Source: Selaginella moellendorffii
Lineage: Eukaryota; Streptophyta; Lycopodiopsida; Selaginellales; Selaginellaceae
Reading direction: 5' to 3'
DNA length: 64,000 nt
Assembly (NCBI RefSeq): GCF_000143415.4
Contig: NW_003314287.1
Location: 270,203 to 334,202, forward strand
Shown here: in pieces, positions 39,055 to 49,315 of the stretch
Layout of the letters: each line of letters begins with the position of its first letter
Numbering within the stretch: the first letter of the stretch is position 1
Translations under genes and position numbers: made by a program
The notes under the pieces: generated by a model
Told to the model about the DNA's origin: nothing
What the model saw: the letters and a program-made list of their open reading frames with translations, nothing else
Database searches by the model: none

Positions 39055-39225
39055 GTACAGTTTGATAAATGTGAGCTTTCAAAGTATATTTCTTGAATAA
39101 ATCTTCCCCGTGCAATTCGACCCAACTGATCAAAGACATTTGTGGGGTCTTCTTTAGAGAAATCCCAACCTGGAGCACTGTCTATCCATTCAGTATGCCA
39201 AATCAAGCTCTACAAAAGCTTCATA
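39055..39225 (-). pseudogene. Short coding relic, unrecognised
   Basis: The minus strand reads LIWHTEWIDSAPGWDFSKE, then DPTNVFDQLGRIARGRF and QEIYFESSHLSN without a stop. The word WIDSAPGWDF looks like real protein. Upstream codons are frame-shifted and contain stops. I do not know the family. Confidence 0.4.
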
Positions 39226-39559
39226 TCCCATCCTTCACAAAAGTATAGCACTTTGCTGCCCATTGCTCTTGGATGCCATTTATCATCAAGTATCCAACCT
39301 ATAGGCAGTGCTATCCCCTTCCAAATCCCCAGACTTGAATCATATATATAATCCATATGAAATTCTAACCAACAAATCCAATAGCTTTGGTTGTTTGGAT
39401 GTGGTTACAAAGTTAAAAGGTGGCCTTGAAATACCCTTTCGTTCAGTGAGAGGATTCAACACCTCATACTCTTCCCAAAGTTAACATGTGAATCCATGGT
39501 GTAGAAGTAGGTATAATACTGCTAAGTAAACCAAATTACATGGCTTATTGTTACCACTA
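39226..39559. other. Intergenic, nothing recognised
   Basis: No convincing open frame or repeat. Confidence 0.35.
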
Positions 39560-41700
39560 AACGAAGACTCTACCTAAAAGGTTTCCAAGAGGTGCGAACT
39601 CAAGAAACAGAAAATTGGTTGGTCAAAACCTCAAAAACGAAGAGTAGGATTTTCTCTCCCTTCTAAAGTCAAAAGCTGGCCTTTGAGGACTTTTCTTGAT
39701 GCATTGGGCTCTTTTTTCTAGGATAGAATTTAAAGAATTTTACAAATTCAAAACCATTCTTTCAAGTGTTTTGCCACTCTAAAAAAGGCTTAAACCCTAA
39801 ATGTCTTGCTGCATGATAGGAACTTCCTACGAGTTAGAGGAAAGAGGAAGATCAGAAGAGCTGTGTTACTGCCTTACTAACATATGTAACACCCAGCCGA
39901 AGCCTGTTCGCCTCTTCATGCCAACGATAGCGACAGATGTGGAAAAGTGAGGCAGCAATGATCAATTGGGAGGAATGGCACACTGAAGACATTGCCACCA
40001 CGCCTCAACATGTAAGCCTTCGTTTCCCCCAAGTAAAAATCTGAAGTAATTTTTCTCCTCGTGAGAGAGGGGAACTAAAGAACTCAGAAGAAAGATCACC
40101 TAATGAAAGAAAAGAAATAAGAGCAAACATAGAAAACTTGCAATTAGCCATCCTTTGGAAGGTACCTTCTTTTGCCTTTATCATATCTGTGCTTGTCTTC
40201 GATTATTGTGTTTGAGGCTTGTATGCATGTCTAGATCCCTGTGCTGTTGAGGTATAATGTTTGATGTTTGAGGTGGTGTCCCCATGACTGCACATAGATC
40301 ACAAGAAAACACTAGTGTTTGGCGAGCTAAGAGAAAAATACTTCAGATTTTAACCTGATGATCAATCAAGGGTAAGATTAAAAGTTGTTATTTCTTATAT
40401 TTAGAATAGTGGATTTTTGAATGAAGCAAGACAAGACAGATATAAAGAAAGATATCTTGCAAAGGATGGAGCAGAATCTACTTCCTCAGTAACACTGATC
40501 TTTCTCTTTCGAAGTACAAATACTAGACTTAATTTTCTACTCTTCAAGCCTTTTTTTTAGGGCAACGATTTTTGGCAAAACGCTTGAAAGAATGTAGAAT
40601 TCTTTACATTCTATCCAGCCAGAGCTAGAAAAAAGAGCCCAATGCAAGCAGCCCGAGTCATATAAGGAAAGCACCGAGTAATGTATGGGCACAAATCTGG
40701 CTGTTCGTTTTTGAGCTTTTGAAGCACAGATTCTCAGAATATTTCCACGTTTAGTAGTAAATTTTCTGGTTTAGGTTAAGTTTCTCAGGCTACCTACTTC
40801 TACAAAAGAGTGGACTGCCATGGATTTACTGTCCAATTGTCTCTATGGTTGTGGCAAGAGCTATTTGCTAGGTATGTATACTTTCAATTCTTTCTTCATG
40901 TTGACAAAATTATCTTTTGGATTGATAAGGTTATTCATGTGTTGTTGTAAGTGCTCATGGAGTGACCACCCAGGAGTTCTCCACAGCAGTGACGAAAGCA
41001 GTGGATACAATCTGTGCTAAAAGCTTATGAGGCATCAGCGTTTCAAGGTAATGAAGAACCTGAAGAAACAGAAAAATAGTGGGTAAAAAACTCAAAAACA
41101 AACAGTAAGGGTAGTTATTGTGAAGTCAAAAGTTGGCCTTTGCTCCAAGGCATCTCCATGCAGTTTTCTCAATATCTCTTTGATACGAAGAACACCGAGA
41201 GTAATATGTTGACAAGAAACTTACTAAGAAAGTGAACATAAAGCTTTCAAGAACTAGGTAATGTATGGAGAAACTGCATAGCGAACTCCTGCAGTTTCAA
41301 TCTCGAAGAATGCCACCTTACAAAGTCTTCTAGCACAGATACAATCTGAAAGTAAAAGAGAATATTACTTTGTAAACGAGTGTAAGATCTACCTTGGAAT
41401 TTTAAATGTCTTTCAAGATTAGATCCCAAACAGTTGTCGGAGATATCTTGCAAGATTTGGTTCTTTTTTTCTAGCTCTGGCTGGATAGAAGAGGTAATTA
41501 GTTTTTCTCCACAGAAATGAGCTTGGCTCCAGCATCGTGGTTTTCAAACGAAGACAAAGAAAAAAGAATTTCTAGTTGACAAACAGACATACCAGCAAAG
41601 CATTCTGCCACTCACAAGCCACTCGACAAATCTACATGCACACAGCGAAATCATCAGAAGTTCTACAAAAGTTTTCGATCTAACCTCAGCTCGTTTCAAA
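39560..41700. pseudogene. Mosaic of RAB3GAP1 fragments, several orientations
   Basis: Pieces match the intact gene at 43348-47034, including its introns. 40963-41160 matches about 44085-44290 (AGTGACGAAAGCAGTGGATACAATC). 41330-41520 matches about 44430-44450 and 45420-45560. 41515-41690 matches about 46735-46910. A short piece, 40676-40703, matches 44310-44335 in the opposite orientation. A piece near 39600-39690 repeats the same exon junction as 40963-41160. All have in-frame stops and missing segments. It is scrambled debris of one or more dead local copies, not a usable gene. Confidence 0.8.
39697..40650. repeat. Imperfect inverted repeat within the mosaic
   Basis: The arm at 39697-39860 (GCATTGGGCTCTTTTTTCTAG ... 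TTTCAAGTGTTTTGCC) is the reverse complement, with gaps, of about 40500-40650 (GGCAAAACGCTTGAAAG ... AGAAAAAAGAGCCCAATGC). The spacer is about 0.7 kb. Confidence 0.65.
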
Positions 41701-42569
41701 TAATATGACATATTTCGTGCCCTACGTGGCAGACTGTCGTTTCGCTCGCGCGAGGAACTCGAGAGGATCGGCCGCAGCCGCGGGTTGAGAAAGATCCGTT
41801 GGCCGGTACTGTCTAAGTATCGTAACGCCCAGCCAACCTCTTGGAGCGAGCCCAGCAGAGCTCATATAGGAATTGCCAGGAAGTGGGAAAGCTTGCGCTG
41901 GGCGATGGTTCTGGTTTCCTTACATTTACCAAGGGTGGTAGTGTTGATACAACTTCTTCTGCATAGATTGCTTGCGGCCAGTGTGCCATTCCTGCTGGTG
42001 ACAAAATCACAAACAAAATCAAGAATGCTTTGAGTATGAAGGAAATTTGTTTTAAAAAAATCAGATTATTATAGGATTACTAAAGTAAGTCTAAGTTTTA
42101 AAATACATTCTAGGATATTCCTTCATTTAATTTCTCTAATTTATTTTTTGGTTTTGCTTAAGCAAATCTGTATGGTAGTGAATATACCTGAAATATGCTT
42201 AGATACTCTAGGATATTCTACAATCTAACGGTTATTAATCATTTAGATTAATTTTATATTTATAATTTATAAATATGTTTATAATTTATAAACTTTCCTA
42301 AACACTTCTTAGCATATTCTAGTTTATTCTACCATAATCTTATGTTTATAAATTATAAACTTTCATTTGATCAATTAAATTAATAAATACTACTAAGCAA
42401 ACCAAGCGTATTATTAATTTCATTAAAAATCATTAGTTTAATTTTGACCAATATTGAATTATTGACCCTTGACTGTAGCTCTAACGGTGCCGCAAAATCA
42501 AAGGAAGATTCAAGCTTTGAAAGTGAACCGAAACTTCCCTCTTCTTGTCTCAGGTCAGGTTTGAAACAC
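41701..42569. other. Intergenic; unassigned fragment, then AT-rich DNA
   Basis: 41710-42020 has open pieces, e.g. a KLALGDGSGFLTFTKGGSV run, without a recognised family and with stops nearby. 42030-42430 is AT-rich with the mirror pair GTTTATAATTTATAAAC (42280) and GTTTATAAATTATAAAC (42352), possibly a small inverted-repeat element. Confidence 0.35.
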
Positions 42570-42577
42570 TATAAAAA
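42570..42577 (+). promoter_or_regulatory. TATA box of the small secreted-peptide gene
   Basis: TATAAAAA lies about 116 bp upstream of the ATG at 42686, in a context CACTATAAAAACC typical of plant core promoters. Confidence 0.65.
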
Positions 42578-42685
42578 CCTCATGCTTTGATATGATCAAT
42601 AAACCCAAGGGAATTTGTAGCAAGCTCCACTCCTAGTTTTCTGCAGTCACTTGTAAGTTTTCTGCTAGGCTTCTCCTGCTCTGAA

Positions 42686-42925
42686 ATGGCGATATCAAGG
42701 ATGGTTTATGTGGTTGTGATCTTGGCCGTGCTCCTCCTGTTTCTTCATGGCACTGCTGCTGCCAGGCCCTTCCAGTCTGTGAGCACAGTGGATTCAAAAC
42801 CACCAAGCAGAGGAAAACATTCTCCAGCCATTTCATCAGGATCACCAGGAATTATCAATAGTAATGGAAAAGCAGGAAGAACACCACCAGCAACAAAGGA
42901 AAGAAAACCAGCATATAACAACTAA
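42686..42925 (+). CDS. Small secreted peptide precursor, 79 residues
   Basis: A single frame from ATG 42686 to TAA 42923-42925. The N-terminus is a strong signal peptide: MAISRM, then VYVVVILAVLLLFLHG and the cleavage site TAAA-RP. The mature part is about 53 residues, cysteine-free, basic and rich in Ser, Pro, Gly and Lys, ending RTPPATKERKPAYNN. Such an organisation (signal peptide, variable middle, short conserved C-terminus) is that of plant peptide-hormone precursors, but the tail does not fit CLE, CEP, PSY, IDA or CIF consensus that I know. A TATA box and a downstream AT-rich 3' region support a real gene. A second ATG five codons downstream would also give a signal peptide. Confidence 0.65.
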   Translation: MAISRMVYVVVILAVLLLFLHGTAAARPFQSVSTVDSKPPSRGKHSPAISSGSPGIINSNGKAGRTPPATKERKPAYNN

Positions 42926-43347
42926 ATGCATCTCAAAGGCCATGCTAAATCATAATTTTGAATCTAACATTTTTATCACTAGCTACTGTACAATTGCCAA
43001 AAGCAGAGAAACTTCTTCTCCTGCAATGCAAACAGCAATGGCTTTCATGAGGCAGCTTCAAGGCCCTTGAAGAAACTATAGAGAAATCAGCAGAATTTTG
43101 TCATGGTTATTTGTTGACGTAAATGTGAATCCACATTTTATCACCGCCCGCGTAGAACTTTACCATCCTCTAATTCACCGACCATTGACCATAGACATTG
43201 TTATAATTGACCACGAGCATTGACCACAACTGTTGAAAGCAAGTTTTCCTGTGACACTACCAACACATTGTATGTGCTCTATAACATGTAGATGGGTATT
43301 TCTTCGTTTTTATCTTAGTACGATAGTATTCACAAGCTTCGTAAGTG

Positions 43348-46300
43348 TTAGTCGTGGGAAGTGGAGGACAGGGCGATTTGCAAATCGTCCGCTGTTCCAC
43401 ACGCAAACATTCGATGAGAGCAGCCTCGTTTTGGGGCCGAGGAGCTGGAGCTGGAGCTCCTCTTGGTCTTGTTCTTGCTGCCACCGCCACCGCCGCCGCC
43501 ATAGACAGCTTCCTTCTCGTAGCAAGTCAAGAGCACGTCCCTGTAGAGGGGCTCGTGCCCGTTTAAGAAGTTGCCCATTCGCAAGCTCTCCTCCCACGTC
43601 TCGCTCACGCTCTGCGAGCTAAACAGCTTTTCCGCTACCATCTCTCGGTCCCTGTATGAGAGCAAGGGCGCTGATGATGATGCTACTCCCTGGCAAAGGA
43701 AAACAATGGTCAGCTGAGAACTTTGACAAGAACATAGCTTCGGATTTGCGTTTGTTTGTCTACCTCTGTGCAGCGAAAGATCGAACTCAGCAGCGACTCC
43801 GACGCCTCTGGTAGCTTTTGACGCAACGACGCAGCTTCCGCAACCGCATCCTCGAGTTTCTCGAACGCAGCACACAGTTGCTTTAAGTCTCGCTCCCATT
43901 CGCTCATGTGGTGCTGCGCGTCCTTGTCTAGAAAACAAAACAGAGAACACTGAGCTGTCTAGTGGAAACATTCATAAGAAGACTCTACCTTGGATGGAAA
44001 GGCTTCCGAGAGGTGCTAAGGCCGCTGCCATTATCGCGTAGAACTCGTCAAAACGTTCAACCACAGGCTGGAGTTTGCATCCGGGAGTTCTCCACAGCAC
44101 GTCCGTGGCAGCGACGAAAGCAGTGGATACAATCTGTGCTAAAAGCTGATGAGGCTTCAGCGTTTCAAGGTAATGAAGAACCTGAAGAAACAGAAAAACT
44201 GTGGGTAAAAAGCTCAAAAGCGAACGGTAAGATAGTTACCTTCTCTCCCTCCCTTGTGAAGTCAAAAATTGGCCTTTGCTCCGAGGCAGGAGTTGGCTCT
44301 GCAGTTTCCCATATTTGCGCCCATACATTACCCGGTTCTCCCATTCGTCTCGAAAGCTTTCCTTTTGCTTTCTTAGTCTTTGAATCCGAGCCGTCGTCTT
44401 CAATCCAATCTCGAGGAGAGTGCCACCTTACAAAGTCTTCTAGCACAGCACCTGGATTTGCCGCCTTAAAAGCAGCCATATCTGATCATTCACAATACAA
44501 TGAGAATGCAGTCTGCAACAAAAAAGAGCAAGCACACCTGAAGCTAGAATATCACTTTGTAAGCGAATTCGGGCAGCTTTACCCTGTGTGAGTTCCAACC
44601 TGAGCACTTGAAACACTAAAACTTCATTATACTTACACTAGGAGAGTTCTCTAGAGCTACCAGTGCGTGTTCCCGTTCCTCTAACATGTCCTCAGTCATA
44701 ATTGGCGGAGTCTAGCAGCAGAAAATAACATAAGTCCCTGGAAAACAACGTGTGTGGCACTTACCTGGGTCATAGGCACATGGAGAGGCTTATTCGAGCT
44801 TGACAAAACTGAATTGCCAAACGGTCCCGCTGAGCCTTTCCTGTGTTCGTTATTAAAGAACAAGTCTATATTCATGTTGTCATCTACGCTGGATAATTTG
44901 GTCTTTTTTGAGCTCGAGGATAGCTCTGCATCACTACTTCCCGTCTCCTACAATGCAATTGCGTTAGAGAGACATTGTTCAAGGATGTGCTGACACAGCC
45001 TCACCTTTCTAGCTGATGTTTCTCCCTTAGCGTCATCAGAAGCTTTTCTTAGTTTGATACACGTTGCGAGCTAAAATGTTAAGGACAAGATTAACACTTG
45101 GAAGAAAAAAGTTCATGAGCTTACCATCTGCAGCTTCTGTTGGCTTAAGCAAGTCGAGAAATCCGGAGTTTCGTCAGCTAAAGTTCTTGGCAACAGTTGC
45201 CGCTCCTCCCAACACCAATTCACTTCTCGTAAAAACTCAATCCAGAGTTGAGCAATAGCTCGGATGTTGCAATCGCCAAACCATAACACATGTAGACAAA
45301 AACGACCAAACAGCGAATCCGGTGGTGCTGCTTTGATCATACGAGCACTTTCATTGGCGTATCCAAAAGCCTTAGGCGCTGGTATAAGACCAAAAAAGTT
45401 TTTCAGAAAGTCGCTTTCAAACTGTAAGATCTACCTTGGAAAAATATGTCTTTCAAAATTCGATCTAGAACAGTAGTCGGAGGTACCTTGCAAGACTGTA
45501 CATTCTTTTCTAGCTCAGGCTTAGTCACTGGATAGAGGGTAATTAGCTTTTTCTCCATACAGCTGGTAGAAAAAAACGAGCTTACCATTTACAAAATCTT
45601 CCATAAATTCCGTTTCTTTCGAGAAAACAAATGCCTTAACTAGTCGTCTCAATCTCCCAGTGAAACCAGATGCTTCATCTCCATTCTCGTGTCTGTAACG
45701 TGGATTTCAGAGAAGTCAACTCGTTTGTAAGTCTCACGTACCGAGTAAGAAGCGGTCTTAGCATCCAGCGGTCTGCATCGAATGTAGAGGCATTCTCAAA
45801 CTCCGCCATCTCGAAAGAGTTCGACACATACCTGCTTCTCCAAACAGCAATCAGCTCGAAACCTGCATAGAAGACACCAAATTATAGCGACAGCGATGAC
45901 GGAAATTTTCATGCCTTTTACAGGATCTTCCACGGAGTGCCACTCGGCCCACTGAAAGTTATCATCCCACAGGGATGTGTCGACCATTTCACTGTCTTGG
46001 CCGTCTCCTTGTTCTCCTGCGAGTGGTCCGTGTTCGAATAAATAATGCGAAGTTGCATATGTTAGTCTCATGGTGAATCCCAGCCCCGGTACGTCTTCTA
46101 CAGCACCCTTCAATAATCAACGCTACAGAAGATGAAAAACTTGAATTGAAACACTAAACATGCGCAAAAGCAAGCATACCAGTTTGGACATGAACAAGTC
46201 GTACAGTCCCTCCAGGTGCATTAGCTTTATTGGTACCTGTCTCCCAATCCTGTCAGCTTCAAATTTTATCGACGAAAGGCCTTCCAAGCTTTCGATTCCC

Positions 46301-47034
46301 ATGTACGCTTTCCGGGTTGGATCGTGCACGGGTACAAAAACAGGCCACGAGCTGAAAACACAGAGCATAATCAACCGAACGAACAACAAAAAGTAAAGAG
46401 CGACAGACCTTCCACAGTTTGATAATGCAATCGAGACTGTGCTCAGCAGCATGGTTGCCTCCGGAGCATCAAGAAGAACGCCACTCAAACTGACCGGCGC
46501 GATCAGCTGGAAAAAAAAGCAACCAAGGAATGAAGTTTCAATGCGTGAAAGAACACACTCACCACAAAATCGTGCACTCCAAACCAGAGCTGCAAATGAT
46601 GTAAGCCCTCTTGCCAGTCTTCCGCTCCATGTCTACTACTTCTTTCACCGAAGAAGAACTCGAGGCGATAGTTTTTCTGTCCCTGTGAAATTTCCGTGTG
46701 CACAGAGTATAAATCCAAAAGATCCTCCACACGCTTAGCTCCAGCATCCTGGTTTTCATACGAAGTAAAAGGGAAAAAATTCCAGCTTCATCGACGAAAT
46801 TCCTACCAGCAATGCATTCTTTCCAGCGTTCTGCCACTCCAGGCACGCCGACTCCACAGCTGCGATGAATCTACACGCACACAGCGAAATCATCAACAGC
46901 CCTACAAGAATCCTCGACCAAACCTCTCCCACGACGACGACACAGTGAAGTCCTTGAATCCGTCGAGCTAATCGCAAACAATGTGAGCACTTCGGTACGA
47001 TCGAGCACACGCATACCTCCTCCGCGTCCTCCAT
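43348..47034 (-). CDS. RAB3GAP1: Rab3 GTPase-activating protein catalytic subunit
   Basis: A minus-strand gene of many small exons, ATG 47032-47034 to TAA 43348-43350. Exon 1 is only six codons (MEDAEE); exon 2 begins after an AG near 46973 and gives LDGFKDFTVSSWER, then FIAAVESACLEWQNAG. Later blocks are YRLEFFFGERS, LQLWFGVHDF, WPVFVPVHDPTRKAYMGI, GLGFTMRLTYATSHYLFEHG and WDDNFQWAEWHSVEDPV. The diagnostic region is ANPGAVLEDFVRWHSPRDWI, KGKLSRRMGEPGNVWAQIWE, ASEQRPIFDFTREGEKVLHYL and KPHQLLAQIVSTAF, which matches the catalytic GAP domain of animal RAB3GAP1. The C-terminus is a Gly/Ser-rich tail followed by a short extension. The complex activates Rab GTP hydrolysis and, in animals, is also a Rab18 exchange factor in autophagy. 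Fragments of this gene litter 39.6-41.7 kb. Confidence 0.88.
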
Positions 47035-47181
47035 TTCTGTGCGCCCTAGCTGCCCTAAAAGGAAAAAAATAAAATGGTTTAAGGAGTTTCGCTGGAACCC
47101 TAAATTTAAAATGCGCTAGAACCCTAAAACTCCTGCCACGTGGCATCTTCGTTCGTTTCGCGAAAGCTCATTCCCCACTGC

Positions 47182-48021
47182 ATGACAGCACTCGCGCCAC
47201 GGGAAGAACTCGCGCGAGGGTTCGATTGGCCAGAGCTGCGGCTCGGGAATGATCCGGAACAGCCGCGGCGCTGCGAAATTCCTTCTTGGATCCACGATTT
47301 CGCGTGCACCGCCTACTTCGATGCCTGTTCGTGCTCCCGGTGCGGGTGGACAAGATATTTCTGCATCGACTGCTCTCGGGAAATGTGCGATTCGTGCCGC
47401 TGCGCCCACGCGATGGAGCATCGGTTCATCCAGGTTCGAGTTTTGTTTTTTTTTCTTTCGCTCGCCAGGAGCTGATGGTTTTTTCTTGCGATCCAGGTGC
47501 GCCGGGCGTCGCATCGCGATTGTGTAGACCTTAATGACGCGGGCGATCACCTCGAAACGAGGGGAATCCAAACGTATACAAACAACCACAAGCCGATCAT
47601 CTTTCTCCGCGGCAAACCCAGATCAGATGGAGAGGCCAGGAGCACTCGCGGTTGGAAAAAGCCTTGTCTTGGCTGTGGGAAGAGCTATCTGTCGGCAGAA
47701 GCTAAGTTCTGCTCGATTACCTGCAAGGTATTCCTTCGATTTCCCCTTAGCACTTTCTCCAGACTACTGTCGTTCTTCATGTCTAGATTTCTTTCCTTCT
47801 TCTTTCTCTTTGGCCTGAGATAGCGTTTGATCTTGCTATGTTTCTTCCCCTCTTTCGGCCTTTAGATAGATGGATTCTTTGGACGGCATTCTTCTTAGTT
47901 GATCCGATGTTGCTCGGTTCTTTGATTCTAATGCTCTCTTTTCTGGCACATACATCCACCCACGCCTTGCCGCAAAAGGGTCCATAGGAGGAAGGGAATT
48001 CCCCACAGAGCACCAATGTAG
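47182..48021 (+). CDS. PLATZ zinc-binding transcription factor
   Basis: Exon 1 (ATG 47182 to 47433) carries EIPSWIHDFACTAYFDACSC and RYFCIDCSREMCDSC..CAHAMEHRFIQ, the B-box-like PLATZ zinc region. After a 63-nt intron, exon 2 (47497-47727) reads VRRASHRDCVDLNDAGDHLE, GIQTYTNNHKPIIFLRGKP and PCLGCGKSYLSAEAKFCS, the second Cys cluster. The family's usual C-terminal signature RRKGIPHRAP is present at about 47977-48018, followed by TAG at 48019-48021. The joining exon(s) between 47728 and about 47970 are unclear: no single acceptor restores the frame without a stop, so the model there is provisional or the gene is slightly damaged. PLATZ proteins bind A/T-rich DNA and act as repressors or Pol III-linked regulators in plants. 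The divergent RAB3GAP1 start lies 148 bp away. Confidence 0.8.
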
Positions 48022-48480
48022 ATAGAGCTCATGTCCATGGAGCTTGATGGAGTGACTAGGGTACCCAGGTTTCATAACTGTTACAAAAGGAAGATTCTTA
48101 AATCTCAAACTTGATTGACGAAAGATAATTAACACAAGGTTGACAAAGTCTGAATTTTACATTAGAATATGCCATGAAAATTAGAGCAATCCATATGGGT
48201 GTGACCTTCATCTTACCACCACGCTCTACAAAGTTCTAAAAATATAGTAAAGATAGTGAAGTTTAAGAACCATCAACTGTCACTGTGGAGATAATATCTA
48301 TCAATATCATATTGTAAACATTAATGTTTGATTGGGAAAAGATTCGAACCCGACGCCAACTCCTAACGGTAAACCAGACTCCATGTGGCATCCGGCGTGG
48401 AGTGCTGACGTGTCAAGCACGTTGGATACCACTGTTGAGAGACTTTGGCCGGCCGTTCTTTTCGTCTTGGATTTGACGCC
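48022..48480. other. Intergenic, no gene
   Basis: No protein-like frame. Probably PLATZ 3' region and promoter of the RING gene. Confidence 0.4.
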
Positions 48481-48509
48481 CCGGGGGGCCTTTCTTCTCT
48501 CTTCCGCCA

Positions 48510-49231
48510 TGCTTCTAGGGTTCCGGGAGGCGACGGGGCAAGAACAGCGCATCCCCCATGGATCGATTGATTCGCTCAGGTACGGATGGCGAGCTCGGCG
48601 CTTCGCTGCATTCTCTGGCAATCTCTGGGAAGATTCTGTAGTAATCTGACAGGATTCTCTGGGTGTCTCGATGGAATCTTAGGTTCTTTGCGATGCTCGG
48701 TTCTTGATCCGCAACTTGCGATTGCAGCTCCATCGAGGTGAGAGATTCCATTCCTCCGCAAACGATGCCTATTGGATGATTTCTTGCTTTCTTTGTGTCA
48801 CGTATTGGACAAATTTTTTTTTTTCTCTTCTCGTGAGTCGTGGTATTGTGTGATTCATAGCTTGCACAGGACAAGATTTTTCGTCTTTTGCAGTCGTCTT
48901 GTCATGCTTCGGTGCCAAGTTGCTGACTTGCTGTTCATTAGGACAAAACCATAGCTCGATGATCTTTTGATCTTTCTTTCTTCCATGGTTCATGGATTCT
49001 TTGCTTCTTCTTCTGTTGCTGTGATGGCTTGACTTGTCGATTGTTTTTCCTGTTGTTAAGTGCTTAGCGAAGCAAGCGACTTTGGCTTTTTTCGTTTCTT
49101 TTTTTTTTCTCCGTGTATATCACTCTGGTTTTTTTTTTCTTCGTTCAGTTCATGTGTCCTAATGCATTAGTGCCGTGTTGCAGGCGCATATATTTTGGAG
49201 ATTGGTAGGACCTTCTGACAAGACAGCACCA
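48510..49231 (+). promoter_or_regulatory. 5' leader of the RING gene with an intron
   Basis: A probable leader exon ends at CGCTCAG|GTACGG (48579/48580) and an acceptor TTGCAG|GCGC lies at 49182/49183, giving a leader intron of about 600 nt, T-rich and far longer than the coding introns here. The leader holds an ATG at 48510 whose spliced uORF stops soon after the junction. Long 5'-leader introns often raise expression in plants. Confidence 0.5.
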
Positions 49232-49312
49232 ATGCATTGTGGACGCTCATCAAACTCTGGCAGCAACGATTCTAGTCGCCCTAGGAGAAGAAAAGCAGGC
49301 GAGGACTCGTGA
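49232..49312 (+). CDS. Upstream ORF (26 codons) of the RING gene
   Basis: ATG 49232 to TGA 49310-49312, in the same frame as the main ORF, whose ATG follows three bases later. The peptide starts MHCGRSSNSGSNDSSRPR and is Ser/Arg-rich. Its stop immediately before the main start favours termination/reinitiation control. Whether the peptide itself is conserved is unknown. Confidence 0.55.
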   Translation: MHCGRSSNSGSNDSSRPRRRKAGEDS

Positions 49313-49315
49313 GTG

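Noticed and set aside
42240-42370. Mirror pair GTTTATAATTTATAAAC / GTTTATAAATTATAAAC as a MITE
   Set aside because: AT-rich chance palindromes are common; no target duplication or element boundaries were found.
47116-47589. Minus-strand frame overlapping the PLATZ exons
   Set aside because: The plus-strand Cys clusters identify the true frame.
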